Shown: positions 17,229-27,182 of the stretch, piece by piece
Position numbering within the stretch: the first letter of the stretch is position 1
Layout of the letters: the number at the start of each line of letters is the position of its first letter
Assembly (NCBI GenBank): GCA_045645985.1
Contig: JAZRJV010000038.1
Span: 62,001 to 126,000 of the forward strand
Source: RGIG9060 sp045645985
GTDB lineage: Bacteria; Spirochaetota; Spirochaetia; Treponematales; Treponemataceae
Reading direction: 5' to 3'
Length of the DNA stretch: 64,000 nt
The notes under the pieces: model-generated
Databases searched by the model: none
What the model was told of the DNA's origin: nothing
What the model saw: only the letters and a program-made list of their open reading frames with translations
Program-made: the position numbers and the translations under genes

Positions 17229-18246
17229 TGTTTAACATAAAAACAATATCGTTTACTGCTCTATCTAATTTTTGAGCATCAACTGAAAAATTTTTCTTTG
17301 CTTTAGGTGCCACATTAAAAGATTCTGGCAAAGCGACATTTGGATTTACAGGATACATCCATTGTGTTAAAGGCAAAATGCTTTGTGCTTCTTCAGAAAG
17401 TAAAAAGTCGATAAATTCTTTTGCACCTTCTGGATTTTTACAGCGTTTTACAATTCCAGCACCTTCAACTTGATAAGGATGACCATCTTCAAAAATTAGC
17501 GCTTTGTATTGGTCTGTTTCATCATATTCTGCATGATAAGCAGGACTTGTAGTGTAACTAATTACAAGAGGTGCTTCTCCAGAAGTGAAAAGTCCGTAAC
17601 CAGTATCCCAGCCTGGTGCCATTGTTAAAATATTTGGTCGTAAAGCATACCAGTAATTTACAATAGCATCTCCAAATTGATGTAAAGTCCAAGCAACAAA
17701 ACCAAGCCCAGGAGTTGAAGTTCTAGGGTCCATGAGAATTATTTTTTTGTTGTAAACTTCATTTGTTAAATCTAGCAAGGATTTAGGTTCTGGCACATCA
17801 GATTTTGTGTTATAAATTAAAGCAAAGTTACTCCAATCATAAGGTGATAAAGTTCCTTTGTCGTCAAAAAGTAAATGTTCTGGAACATCTTTTAGATTAT
17901 GGCTTACATAAGGTTCTAAAATCATAGAATATTTTGCTTTTTCAAATAAGTTATTATCGATTCCAAGCAAAACATCAGCTCTAGGATTTGCTCGTTCAAC
18001 AGTTGCTTTAGAAAGAACTTGTGCAGCATCCCCTACGGAGATAAAAACTAAGTCGTAGTCAGAATGTTCTTCAAAAAGTTTTTCTAGTTGAGGTGCTGGT
18101 CCCCATTCAGAAACAAAAGAATCGTAGGCATAAACTACAACTTGCCCTTTTCGTCCATCTTTTGAGTTTTTATCGCATCCAACAAAAGACACAATAACCA
18201 TAACTAATAAAATTGAATAAATGAAAGTGATAAGATTTTTTTTCAT
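17218..18246 (-). CDS. thiB: Thiamine-binding lipoprotein of the ABC importer
   Basis: 342 residues. Lipoprotein signal with SFVGC lipobox near residue 23. The mature part is an iron/thiamine type substrate-binding protein: VVVYAYDSF opening, MDPRTSTPG motif, GWDTGYGLF, and a C-terminal QWMYPVNPNV typical of ThiB. The ATG at 18246 has GGAGGAAG 5 nt upstream, which is part of the TPP riboswitch 3' arm; the frame continues upstream through the aptamer but that is not coding. Confidence 0.92.
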   Translation of the reverse strand: MKKNLITFIYSILLVMVIVSFVGCDKNSKDGRKGQVVVYAYDSFVSEWGPAPQLEKLFEEHSDYDLVFISVGDAAQVLSKATVERANPRADVLLGIDNNLFEKAKYSMILEPYVSHNLKDVPEHLLFDDKGTLSPYDWSNFALIYNTKSDVPEPKSLLDLTNEVYNKKIILMDPRTSTPGLGFVAWTLHQFGDAIVNYWYALRPNILTMAPGWDTGYGLFTSGEAPLVISYTTSPAYHAEYDETDQYKALIFEDGHPYQVEGAGIVKRCKNPEGAKEFIDFLLSEEAQSILPLTQWMYPVNPNVALPESFNVAPKAKKNFSVDAQKLDRAVNDIVFMLNNAE

Positions 18247-18380
18247 CTTTACTTCCTCCGCCAGTATTATCTGGATCAGGTTCAACCTTTATACAAAGGT
18301 TCTTTACGGGTATAATCTCAGAAAGAAAGTTTTGCTTGAAAATCAAACAAGTTCTAAGTCAAAACTTTCTTACACCCCGG
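18247..18380 (-). ncRNA. TPP (THI-box) riboswitch
   Basis: On the minus strand the aptamer reads GGGGTG (about 18378), CTGAGA (18321-18316) with ACCC, then CCTGATC (18280-18274), TGGATAATACTGG-like CAGATAATACTGGCGG and GGAGGAAG (18262-18252). These are the invariant pieces of the THI element in order. The 3' arm contains thiB's Shine-Dalgarno sequence, so thiamine pyrophosphate most likely blocks translation initiation of thiB. Confidence 0.95.
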
Positions 18381-18453
18381 TAAATGCTAAATAAAATAAA
18401 TTGTATAACTGATAACTTCTAAAAAAACAGAAATTATCAACTGATTTTACATT

Positions 18454-18933
18454 TTATAATTCAGTTGCAAAAACTTGATTTTTTACAACTTCTGGTAACA
18501 TGTTACGCATTGATTTTGCGTTTGTAGGAATCAACAAAGTCCATTCACCAGATTCAACTGAAACTGTTGTTGTACTTTTATAGTATATAGAAACATCCCT
18601 TTTTTTACAATAATACCAATATTTATCATAAGTCATGAAAAGCCAGATATCATAATCACCAGTTTGAATGCTGTACTCTTCATAAGTTCCAGATTTAATA
18701 TTTACACTAACTGGAGATTCGCCCTCTGCAGCATAAGAACCATCGTTACGATATGCTTCTACAAGTTCGCCATCAACTTCTTCATACATAACGAAAGCTT
18801 TTATTGTATCTTGGCTGTTATTTTCAATTCTAAGGACGCCTTCGCCAACAAAATTATCAAAATTGATATTCACACATGCTGTTAAAGCAAAAACTGAAAC
18901 AATTACAAAAAGTGATAATAAAATCTTTTTCAT
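18454..18933 (-). CDS. Small lipoprotein, unknown function
   Basis: 159 residues from MKKILLSLF. Lipobox LTACV near residue 19. The rest is beta-rich, with RIENNSQDTIKAFVMY resembling an immunoglobulin-like strand pair. The ATG at 18933 is preferred over the in-frame GTG at 18942, with AGGAAAGG upstream. No recognised domain; extracytoplasmic by its signal. Confidence 0.7.
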   Translation of the reverse strand: MKKILLSLFVIVSVFALTACVNINFDNFVGEGVLRIENNSQDTIKAFVMYEEVDGELVEAYRNDGSYAAEGESPVSVNIKSGTYEEYSIQTGDYDIWLFMTYDKYWYYCKKRDVSIYYKSTTTVSVESGEWTLLIPTNAKSMRNMLPEVVKNQVFATEL

Positions 18934-19017
18934 ACTTTGCACCTTTCCTATGTAAAAATTTAACTATAGATTACAACACCTTAACTGAAAAAAAATGTTA
19001 CTAATTTTAATCAAATT

Positions 19018-19938
19018 TTAGCAATCTTCCTTTGCACAAGCACGATACATAATTTGTTCATCAGCAGAATAAATAATTCCGTCTTTAAATTTATATCGAG
19101 AAGAATTTTCAAAATTGATATTTGTAATCTTTGTCCAATCAATAAATTCATTATCAAAATCAAGTTCAATATCAGAAAGAAATGTAAGCTCTTTTAGCTC
19201 TTCACATCCACGGAAAGCATCTCTACCGATTTTTTCTAAAGTTGATGGAAATTTTGCAGTTTTAATTGCTTCGCAATCAACAAAGCACTCATCGATAATT
19301 TCTTTTACCCCTTCTGGAACTACAAGGAACTCAGGAACGCGTTTTGTGTGCCCCACAAGTAATGTTTTTTCTGGATCTGCGTAAATCAAACTGTTAAAAG
19401 TATTGATTGGTGTAGAATATTTACCTCTAAGTTTTGCAGGATATGAAACTTCTGCTTTTGATGTAAAATCAACTTCCCCTAAATTTTCTTGTTGTTCAAG
19501 ATGTTCCCAAGTGAAGATAGTTTTTCCACCGTAACCGATAACTGGTTCAAGCATGTATACAAAATCATCACCATAAACTTCTGGCATTTTACAATTTGTT
19601 AAGACTCTAGAAAATTTTAATTTAGAAATATCAAATTCAGTTGGAAGATCAAATTCATAAGACATTACAGCACCTTCACCAGATTCATACTCAACAGTAA
19701 AATCTGCCAAAGGAACAGCCTTCCCTCGTTTTTCCATCCAAGAATATTCAATATCATCTTCAAAAATCATCTGATCTGCAACTTCATCAATTTTATATTC
19801 TTGTTTTAGTTTTCCATCTTCGTAAACTGAAAATTGATTAGAATTTAACACAATGAGCATAATTCTATCGATTTCTTTATCATTTAAAAAGTGTTTTGCT
19901 CTAATCCATCTTCCTGTAATCTTTACACAAATTCTCAT
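19018..19938 (-). CDS. Leucine-rich repeat protein, BspA/TpLRR type
   Basis: 306 residues. The C-terminal third contains repeats of the LRR_5 form, for example VPEGVKEIIDECFVDC, FPSTLEKIGRDAFRGC and the following LKELTF, the pattern named from Treponema TpLRR and Bacteroides BspA. The N-terminal 180 residues are beta-rich and unassigned. There is no signal peptide, so unlike surface BspA proteins this one is probably cytoplasmic. AAGGATG lies 8 nt before the ATG. Confidence 0.75.
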   Translation of the reverse strand: MRICVKITGRWIRAKHFLNDKEIDRIMLIVLNSNQFSVYEDGKLKQEYKIDEVADQMIFEDDIEYSWMEKRGKAVPLADFTVEYESGEGAVMSYEFDLPTEFDISKLKFSRVLTNCKMPEVYGDDFVYMLEPVIGYGGKTIFTWEHLEQQENLGEVDFTSKAEVSYPAKLRGKYSTPINTFNSLIYADPEKTLLVGHTKRVPEFLVVPEGVKEIIDECFVDCEAIKTAKFPSTLEKIGRDAFRGCEELKELTFLSDIELDFDNEFIDWTKITNINFENSSRYKFKDGIIYSADEQIMYRACAKEDC

Positions 19939-20020
19939 AAAATATCATCCTTGAACAAAAAACTATTTCCCAATTATTTTATCACAAAATTTTTAATCTC
20001 GCCACAAAAAAATTACAAAA

Positions 20021-20431
20021 TTATAGTTTTGGTTTTACAAAAGAAGCCCAAACTTTATCAGCTTTTGCAATATGAGCAAGAATCCAATTTGCAATATAAT
20101 TATAAAAAACAAGAATATCATCTTGAGATGCATCTGAAAGTTTTTTGATTTGCTGTGTAACTTCAGCAATAAAATTATCGTGAGCAAGTTTATGCATTGG
20201 AGTTCCTTCGTATCCATACTTTTTCATAAACTCTTCTTCACTTGTAAAATGATAAACAGTATAATCTGTAAGACTTTTTAAGATTTTTGACATTGAAATT
20301 TTATAACTTGCATCATTTGAAGTTGCAATATCATACAATTCGTTAGAAATACTTATTAATTTTTTGTGTTGTAAATCAATTTCTGAAATTCCCAATTCAT
20401 ATTTTTCATTCCATTCAAATTTAACTGCCAT
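20021..20431 (-). CDS. Bacteriohemerythrin
   Basis: 136-residue four-helix oxygen-binding protein with a di-iron site. The iron ligands are visible in order: His in DLQHKK (about 22), HFTSEEEFM (His and Glu, about 55-59), HKLAHDNF (about 75-79), and HIAKAD near residue 118. Cytoplasmic, single-domain. AGGAGA lies 6 nt before the ATG. It stands divergent to the MCP gene, and oxygen sensing or scavenging in an anaerobe is plausible. Confidence 0.92.
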   Translation of the reverse strand: MAVKFEWNEKYELGISEIDLQHKKLISISNELYDIATSNDASYKISMSKILKSLTDYTVYHFTSEEEFMKKYGYEGTPMHKLAHDNFIAEVTQQIKKLSDASQDDILVFYNYIANWILAHIAKADKVWASFVKPKL

Positions 20432-20565
20432 AATTGTCTCCTAAAAAAACATCTAAAATATAGAAATAATTTTTTATTCGATAATTTTACATCTATTCTT
20501 TTTATTCGTCAATTAGAGAAAATTAAGATATTCACGATTTTGGAACAACTTTATCAATTTTATAA

Positions 20566-20594
20566 TTTACAAAATGACAAAATCACCATATAAT
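20566..20594 (+). promoter_or_regulatory. Promoter of MCP gene
   Basis: TTTACA (20566-20571), 17-bp spacer, TATAAT (20589-20594). Leader about 43 nt with AAGGTGG before the ATG. Confidence 0.6.
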
Positions 20595-20643
20595 GTAATT
20601 ATAGTTTTAATAATTAGTAGAAAATATTTAAGGTGGATATTTT

Positions 20644-22509
20644 ATGAAAAATACACAAAACACAGTAATTAAACCATTCCCTAAAAAACTAGCAGTTTAT
20701 TTTTCTTTGATGTTTGCAACACCAATCGTTGCCGCTTGGATTATATTAAATTTCTTAAAGGTTTTTAAATTTCAAGATGCTGTAAAAGCTTTATTTATGC
20801 CACTTCCTTTGATTGCTATTGCATTAGCAGTTCTTTATTTGATTTTTATTTACAAATTTTTTACAAAGAAACTTTTATCTTACGATGGAACAGAAAACAC
20901 AAAAGAACTTGCAAATAGAATGATAAAAAAGTTTGAAACAACTACTCTCGTATCTGCTATTGCAAATACATTTATTTTGCCTGTAGTTGTTAGATTATCA
21001 GGACTTGCAATAGGCATTCATTGGGAACCAGTTCCTATCTTAGTTTGTTGTATTGGAACAGTTTTTTCCTATTCATTGTTTTTTTACATCTGTTTTATGC
21101 AAACTCTAGAAGCTAATATGTCGTCCCTTCCTCTAATAGAAAAATATAAGTCAATGCCATATATTACAAGAAACATTTTTGTAATGGTATTTGGTGGAAT
21201 TGGAGTTATAGCTTATTCTTTAACACCTATCTTTGTTTCTGAATTAAATCACCTACCAATAATAAAACTATTTGGAACATACATAATTCCAACAACTATT
21301 TTTGGTCTAACAATGTTGATTCTCGATTCGTTTATGCAAAGCCGCGGATTTATGAAAAGAATTACAGATGTACAAAATTTTGCACAAGTTATTGCAGATA
21401 GAGATTATACAAAAGAAAATTTACCAATTAGAAGTAGAGACGAATTAGGTGTTATTTCAAATCACTTAAATGGTTTCTACAATGGAACAAGAAATTTGCT
21501 TGTAGAAATTGATAATGCTGTACAAGATTCATTACAAAATGCAAACAAACTTTCTGATAACATGACAGAAACAACAAATTCTGTAGATAAAATTCTTGCA
21601 ACAGTTGACTCTGTAAAAGAAAAAGTTGAAACTCAATCGTTAACAGTTGATAAATCATATTCAACAGTAAATGATATGATAAAAAAAGTTGAAACTTTAA
21701 ACAAAAATGTTGAAGTTCAAGTTTCTGGAATTGCAAATTCTTCTGCCGCTGTTGAAGAAATGGTAGCAAATATTCGTTCTGTTACAAAAATTCTTGATAA
21801 TAACTCAGAAACTGTAGAATCATTGAGTGCCGAATCAGAAACTGGTAGAGAAAAAATCAATGAATCAGCAAAATTAGCAGAAACAATCATCGAACAATCT
21901 GCAGGACTTTTAGAAGCAAGTTCGATTATTCAAACTATCGCATCTCAAACCAACCTTCTTGCAATGAACGCCGCAATCGAAGCAGCTCACGCAGGAGAAG
22001 CTGGAAAAGGATTTGCTGTTGTTGCAGATGAAATTAGAAAACTTGCCGAACAATCAAATGTTCAAGGAAAATCTATTACTGGTCACTTAAAAAGTTTGCA
22101 AGAAATCATCAATCAAGTTGTAAATAATGTTACAGAAGTTAAAAAACAATTTGAAGTTATTTTTGATTTAACAAACTCTGTAAAACAACAAGAAAATGTT
22201 ATCAAAAACGCAATGGACGAACAAGCTGAGGGAAGTAGTCAAGTTCTTCAATCAATTAGTGAAATCCATAATTCTACAGATGTTGTAAGAAATAGTGCAT
22301 CTATCCTTCTTGAAGGAAGCAAAGAAATTGTAAACGAAATGAGTTTACTTGCAGAAGCTTCTTACGAAATTAGCAACGCTGTAAATATGATTACAGAAGG
22401 CTCATCTAATATTTCAGATGCAGTAAAGAAGGTTTCAATCGATTCTGAAGAAAATAAGGAAAGTTTAAATAAACTACAGAGTCATGTAGCAGAGTTTAAA
22501 CTAAACTAA
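20644..22509 (+). CDS. Methyl-accepting chemotaxis protein, six-TM sensor
   Basis: 621 residues. Six hydrophobic segments fill residues 15-235 with no periplasmic domain between them, so it senses within or near the membrane. A HAMP-like segment follows (TDVQNFAQVIADRDY..RDELGVI), then a long coiled coil with the MCP tip IASQTNLLAMNAAIEAAHAG around residue 440, which binds CheW/CheA. No CheR-binding tail at the C-terminus. AAGGTGG precedes the ATG by 8 nt. The neighbouring hemerythrin suggests aerotaxis or redox taxis, an inference only. Confidence 0.9.
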   Translation: MKNTQNTVIKPFPKKLAVYFSLMFATPIVAAWIILNFLKVFKFQDAVKALFMPLPLIAIALAVLYLIFIYKFFTKKLLSYDGTENTKELANRMIKKFETTTLVSAIANTFILPVVVRLSGLAIGIHWEPVPILVCCIGTVFSYSLFFYICFMQTLEANMSSLPLIEKYKSMPYITRNIFVMVFGGIGVIAYSLTPIFVSELNHLPIIKLFGTYIIPTTIFGLTMLILDSFMQSRGFMKRITDVQNFAQVIADRDYTKENLPIRSRDELGVISNHLNGFYNGTRNLLVEIDNAVQDSLQNANKLSDNMTETTNSVDKILATVDSVKEKVETQSLTVDKSYSTVNDMIKKVETLNKNVEVQVSGIANSSAAVEEMVANIRSVTKILDNNSETVESLSAESETGREKINESAKLAETIIEQSAGLLEASSIIQTIASQTNLLAMNAAIEAAHAGEAGKGFAVVADEIRKLAEQSNVQGKSITGHLKSLQEIINQVVNNVTEVKKQFEVIFDLTNSVKQQENVIKNAMDEQAEGSSQVLQSISEIHNSTDVVRNSASILLEGSKEIVNEMSLLAEASYEISNAVNMITEGSSNISDAVKKVSIDSEENKESLNKLQSHVAEFKLN

Positions 22510-22549
22510 AACAGTTTTACAAAATATATTTGTAAAAAATAATTGATAC

Positions 22550-22642
22550 CAAAATCACTCTCAACAGAAAATGCTCTAACTCGTTGGTGCTGCGTTACAC
22601 TTGCAAGACTTCGCTGTTTCATTTTCTGTTTGCGTGATTTTG
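22550..22642. repeat. Long imperfect inverted repeat
   Basis: CAAAATCAC (22550-22558) and AACAGAAAATG (22563-22573) pair with CATTTTCTGTT (22620-22630) and GTGATTTTG (22634-22642). The arms enclose 46 nt of GC-richer sequence. No T-tract follows, so it is not a standard terminator; it may be a small palindromic element or an RNA structure ahead of gpmI. Confidence 0.5.
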
Positions 22643-22716
22643 CACCATTTGTATTTATTTAAATAGTTTTAATTTGTTTAATAGAGAAAAGAAACAGATA
22701 GAGAAAAATGATGGTA

Positions 22717-22745
22717 TTGTAAAATCAAGAAAAATTCGGTATATT
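22717..22745 (+). promoter_or_regulatory. Promoter of gpmI
   Basis: TTGTAA (22717-22722), 17-bp spacer, TATATT (22740-22745). Leader about 37 nt. Confidence 0.5.
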
Positions 22746-22788
22746 TATTGAAGAAATTTGAAACTTTTTATTTTTTTATGGAGTATAT

Positions 22789-24450
22789 ATGTCTGTTGAA
22801 GCATTAAAGAAAAATCCTAGTTGGAAAGGGCGCCGTGGACCAGTTGTTTTGGTTATCATGGACGGTGTTGGTTATGGAAAATACGAAGAAGGCGATGCTG
22901 TTCGTGCTTCTAAAATGAAATATTTGGACTGGTTTACAGCAAATTGTCCACACACTCAGCTTAAGGCTCACGGAACTGCTGTTGGGCTTCCAAGTGATGA
23001 CGACATGGGTAACTCTGAAGTTGGTCACAACGCTATTGGTTGTGGTCGCGTTTTTGCTCAGGGTGCAAAACTTGTTGGTGAATCTATTTCTAGCGGAAAA
23101 ATGTTTACTGACGCTACTTGGCAAAAATTAAGCAAAAATGTAATGGATAAAAATTCTTGCTTACATTTTATCGGACTTGTTTCAGACGGAAATGTTCACT
23201 CTCACATCGACCACTTAAAAGCTATGATTGCTCAAGCTAACAAAGACGGAATTAAAAAACTTCGCGTTCACGCTTTGCTTGACGGTCGTGATGTTGACCC
23301 AACTTCTGCTTTGAATTATATTAGCCCACTTGAAGAATATTTGACTAACTTTGACGGATGCGATTATCGTATCGCTAGTGGTGGTGGTCGTATGTACATG
23401 ACAATGGACCGCTACAATGCTGACTGGTCAATGGTTGATCGCGGTTGGAAAGCTCATGTTTTAGGTGAAGGCCGCCAATTTGCAAGTGCTACAGAAGCAA
23501 TCGAAGTTTACAGAAACGAAAACGCAGGTCTTCTTGACCAAGATATGCATGAATTTGTTATTGCAGAAAACGGAAAAGCTGTTGGTACAATTGAAGACGG
23601 AGACAGCGTAATTTTATTTAACTTCCGTGGTGACCGTGCTTTGGAAATGACAGCTGCTTTTGAAACTCCAGCTAGTGCAGACTTCCCATATTTTGATAGA
23701 AAACGAGTTCCTTCTGTTGAATACGCTGGTATGATGGAATATGACGGAGATGCTCACGTTCCTGCTCAATATTTGGTAAATCCACCTTCAATTGACAGAA
23801 CAATGGGTGAATATTTGACAAAATCTGGCGTTCGCATTTTGGCAATTTCTGAAACTCAAAAATACGGACACGTTACATACTTCTTCAACGGAAACAAACA
23901 AGGTAAATTCGACGAAAAATTGGAAGATTATGTTGAAGTTCCATCTGATGTAGTTCCTTTTGAACAACGCCCATGGATGAAATGTGCTGAAATTACAGAC
24001 AAAGTTATTGAAGCAATTAAATCTGGAAAATATGACCACATCCGTTTGAATTATCCAAATGGTGATATGGTTGGACACACTGGTGTTTTCAACGCTGTAG
24101 TTTGTTCTATGGAAGGAATGGACTTACAACTTGGTCGCTTAAAGGCAGCTGTTGAAGAAGCTGGTGGTATTCTTTGTTTAACAGCTGACCACGGAAACTC
24201 TGACGATATGTACGAACACGCAAAAGACGGCAGCGTTAAAAAAGGTGGCGACGGCGAACCAAAAGCAAAAACATCACACAGCTTAAACCCAGTTCCTGGA
24301 ATCATCTACGACCCAGAATACAAAGGTGAATACGATACAGAAAAATTGAACGAAGGATTGGGAATTAGTAGCTGGCCATCAACATTGATGAACTTGATGG
24401 GATTCGTTCCACCTGCTGACTATGATGCTTCTATTATTAATATGAAATAG
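22789..24450 (+). CDS. gpmI: 2,3-bisphosphoglycerate-independent phosphoglycerate mutase
   Basis: Interconverts 3- and 2-phosphoglycerate in glycolysis using two Mn ions. 553 residues, full length. VIMDGVGYG near residue 23 supplies metal Asp residues; MGNSEVGHNAIG near residue 70 carries the phosphorylated Ser; DGRDVDP, FNFRGDRALEM and late TADHGNSDDM / HSLNPVP motifs complete the site. TATGGAG before ATATATG is the ribosome site. Codon use is more GC-tolerant than that of the island that follows. Confidence 0.96.
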   Translation: MSVEALKKNPSWKGRRGPVVLVIMDGVGYGKYEEGDAVRASKMKYLDWFTANCPHTQLKAHGTAVGLPSDDDMGNSEVGHNAIGCGRVFAQGAKLVGESISSGKMFTDATWQKLSKNVMDKNSCLHFIGLVSDGNVHSHIDHLKAMIAQANKDGIKKLRVHALLDGRDVDPTSALNYISPLEEYLTNFDGCDYRIASGGGRMYMTMDRYNADWSMVDRGWKAHVLGEGRQFASATEAIEVYRNENAGLLDQDMHEFVIAENGKAVGTIEDGDSVILFNFRGDRALEMTAAFETPASADFPYFDRKRVPSVEYAGMMEYDGDAHVPAQYLVNPPSIDRTMGEYLTKSGVRILAISETQKYGHVTYFFNGNKQGKFDEKLEDYVEVPSDVVPFEQRPWMKCAEITDKVIEAIKSGKYDHIRLNYPNGDMVGHTGVFNAVVCSMEGMDLQLGRLKAAVEEAGGILCLTADHGNSDDMYEHAKDGSVKKGGDGEPKAKTSHSLNPVPGIIYDPEYKGEYDTEKLNEGLGISSWPSTLMNLMGFVPPADYDASIINMK

Positions 24451-24466
24451 GCTTAGAAAAGATAGT

Positions 24467-24625
24467 CACACGGATTTTGAGGTTACGATATAAGTAACCT
24501 CAAAAAACGGCTGAGTCAAGGCTTTAAGATGAGCGGCAGCGAACGTGCCTTGACCAGACGTATTTAAGATTGCTACGCAATTCCTGTGATGGAAACGCCT
24601 TCTCCTGCGGAGAGGGCGTTTTTTT
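24467..24625 (+). terminator. Structured spacer ending in a strong terminator
   Basis: After gpmI: a GAGGTTAC/GTAACCTC hairpin (about 24478-24501), a TCAAGGC/GCCTTGA hairpin (about 24516-24553), then AAACGCC-T-TCTCC (24593-24605) pairing with GGAGAGGGCGTTT (24609-24621) and seven T. The last is a clear rho-independent terminator; the rest is a GC-richer spacer of unknown role. Confidence 0.8.
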
Positions 24626-24641
24626 GTGTTATAAGTTTTTT

Positions 24642-24698
24642 TTTACTCTAAATTGGAATTTTGTGCTATAATCAGATAACAAAAATTAAGGATAAAAT
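24642..24698 (+). promoter_or_regulatory. Promoter of RM locus 1
   Basis: Extended -10 TGC-TATAAT (24664-24672) with a weak TTTACT (24642-24647) 19 bp upstream. AAGGAT precedes the hsdM ATG. Confidence 0.55.
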
Positions 24699-27173
24699 AT
24701 GGCTGTTAAAAAATCACAACTTTACAGTTCTCTTTGGGCAAGTTGCGACAAACTTCGTGGTGGCATGGATGCTTCTCAATATAAAGATTATATTCTAACA
24801 CTTTTATTTGTAAAGTATGTTTCTGACAAATATAAAGATGATCCCTATGGAGCAATTGCAATTCCAGAGGGATCAAGTTTTGAAGATTTAGTTAATTTAA
24901 AAGGCGACAAAAATATTGGTGAAAAAATTGATATTCTTATTGCAAAACTCGCAGAGGCAAACAATCTTACAGGCATAATAAATAATGCACATTTTAACGA
25001 TGAGGCAAAAATTGGAAAAGGCGAAGAAATGATAGATAAGCTAACAGGGCTTATTTCTATTTTTCAGCGCCCAGAACTTGATTTTAAAAACAATAAAGCA
25101 GAAGATGACGATCTTATTGGCGATGCTTACGAATACCTTATGCGAAATTTTGCAACTGCTAGTGGAAAAAGTAAAGGTCAATTTTATACCCCAGCAGAAG
25201 TGAGTCGTATTCTTGCAAAAGTAATTGATATTTCAAAGTGTAAGGATAAAAATGCTACGATTTATGATCCCGCTTGTGGTTCAGGTTCTCTTTTAGTTCG
25301 AGCCGCAAATGAAGCTCCATTTTCTCTTGCAATTTATGGACAAGAAAAAGATATTTCTACAGCTGGTCTTGCAAAAATGAATCTTGTGCTTCATAACAAA
25401 GCCTCAGGAGAAATTCATTCAGATAATACTTTTTCAGATCCATGGTACAAAGATGATAACGATGAAACAAAACTAAGAAAATTTGATTATATTGTAGCAA
25501 ATCCTCCATTTAGTATGAAAAACTGGATGGACGGATTAAAACCTTATGGTCGTTTTGATGATTTTGACGAAATGCCACCAGAAAAAAATGGTGATTATGC
25601 ATGGTTATTGCATATTATAAAATCTATGAAAAATCAAACAGGAAAAGCGGCTGTTATTCTACCTCATGGAGTTTTGTTTAGGGGCAATGCAGAAGAAACT
25701 ATCAGAAAAAATATTATTAATCGTCATTTAATAAAAGGAATAATTGGTCTCCCTGCAAACCTTTTTTATGGAACAGGGATTCCTGCCTGTATCATAGTTC
25801 TTGATAAAGAAAATACAGAAAATCGTACAGGTATTTTTATGATAGATGCAAGTCATGGGTTTATAAAAGATGGTGATAAAAACAGACTTCGGGAGCAAGA
25901 TATTTACAAAATTGTAACGACTTTTAATTCTATGACAGAGGTGTCAGGATTTAGTCGTTTTGTTCCTTTTGATGAAATCATTAACAAGAATTCATATAAT
26001 TTGAACATTCCTCGTTATATTGATTCTACAGAAAAAGAAGATTTGCAAAGTATTGAAGCGCATTTATATGGAGGAATCCCTCAAGATGATATAGATAATA
26101 TTCCACACTTTTGGAATGTGTTTCCAAATCTAAAAAATCAAATCTTTGGAGAATATTCAAAAGGCTTTTACAAATTACTTATTCAAAAAGATGATGTTCA
26201 CAAAACAATTTCAGAAAATATAGAATTTCTTGAATATAATAAAAAAGTCAATAATACTTATAACGAATGGAAAAAAATTGCAAATCTTGTCCTTACAAAT
26301 TTAAATTCTACAGATTCAAACAAGGAAATTATTTTAAATCTTTCGGAAGAAATCCTTGAAAAATTTTCAAAACTTGAACTTTTAGATAAATATGATGTTT
26401 ATCAGGTTCTTCTTGCTTATTGGAATGAAACAATGAATGATGATGTGCTTCTTATTATTCAAGATGAACTTGGCTACAATCTTGCAAAAATTACAGATGA
26501 TATAAAAGAAGAACCAAAGGAAAGTAAAAAGGCAAAAAAAGATACTGCAAAAGAAAAAAAGCCTAAAGAACCAAAAATAATTGGTTGGGAAGGTCGTTTA
26601 ATTCCAAAGCAAATTGTACTTGATGCATTTTTTGCGTTGGAACAAAAAGAAATTGAAAAAGCAGAAGAAAAGTTGAGCCAAACTGAAAGTGAGTTTGAAG
26701 AATTTATTGAAAACAATTCTGATGAAAACGGATATTTTACGGACTATATGGGCGACGATGAAAAAATCGATTCAAAGAAAATCACGTCGCGTGTAAAACT
26801 TTTGACTAAAGAAAAGAAAACTCAAAATGAAGAGTATAAAATCTTAAATAATTATGTTGATTATGAATCTTCTATAAAATCTCAAAAGAAACATATTACA
26901 GAATTAAAGAAAGTTTTAGATGATAATTGTCGCAATCGATATGAAACATTTACAGATGAAGAAATAAAAGATTTACTTGTAAATCGCAAATGGTACAAAG
27001 CTATTGATGATGGAATCCAAAATCTTTATATCACAGTTGCAAATCATCTTACAAAACGAATTGTGGAACTTTATGAACGCTACGAAAACACATTACCAGA
27101 ATTAACCTCAAAAATTGCAGAAGAAGAAAAAGTTGTATTTGGTCATCTTACACAAATGGGATTTAAGTTGTAG
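24699..27173 (+). CDS. hsdM: Type I restriction-modification methyltransferase subunit (locus 1)
   Basis: N6-adenine methyltransferase subunit that pairs with HsdS. 824 residues, longer than the usual 500. N-terminal HsdM helical domain (LWASCDKLRGGMD), then FYTPAEVSRIL, SAM motif DPACGSG (190-196) and catalytic NPPF (268-271). The extra C-terminal 350 residues are charged and coiled-coil-like with a Lys-rich stretch (KKAKKDTAKEKKPKEPK). This is a known long variant. Followed 9 nt later by hsdS. Confidence 0.95.
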   Translation: MAVKKSQLYSSLWASCDKLRGGMDASQYKDYILTLLFVKYVSDKYKDDPYGAIAIPEGSSFEDLVNLKGDKNIGEKIDILIAKLAEANNLTGIINNAHFNDEAKIGKGEEMIDKLTGLISIFQRPELDFKNNKAEDDDLIGDAYEYLMRNFATASGKSKGQFYTPAEVSRILAKVIDISKCKDKNATIYDPACGSGSLLVRAANEAPFSLAIYGQEKDISTAGLAKMNLVLHNKASGEIHSDNTFSDPWYKDDNDETKLRKFDYIVANPPFSMKNWMDGLKPYGRFDDFDEMPPEKNGDYAWLLHIIKSMKNQTGKAAVILPHGVLFRGNAEETIRKNIINRHLIKGIIGLPANLFYGTGIPACIIVLDKENTENRTGIFMIDASHGFIKDGDKNRLREQDIYKIVTTFNSMTEVSGFSRFVPFDEIINKNSYNLNIPRYIDSTEKEDLQSIEAHLYGGIPQDDIDNIPHFWNVFPNLKNQIFGEYSKGFYKLLIQKDDVHKTISENIEFLEYNKKVNNTYNEWKKIANLVLTNLNSTDSNKEIILNLSEEILEKFSKLELLDKYDVYQVLLAYWNETMNDDVLLIIQDELGYNLAKITDDIKEEPKESKKAKKDTAKEKKPKEPKIIGWEGRLIPKQIVLDAFFALEQKEIEKAEEKLSQTESEFEEFIENNSDENGYFTDYMGDDEKIDSKKITSRVKLLTKEKKTQNEEYKILNNYVDYESSIKSQKKHITELKKVLDDNCRNRYETFTDEEIKDLLVNRKWYKAIDDGIQNLYITVANHLTKRIVELYERYENTLPELTSKIAEEEKVVFGHLTQMGFKL

Positions 27174-27182
27174 GAGCAGAAA

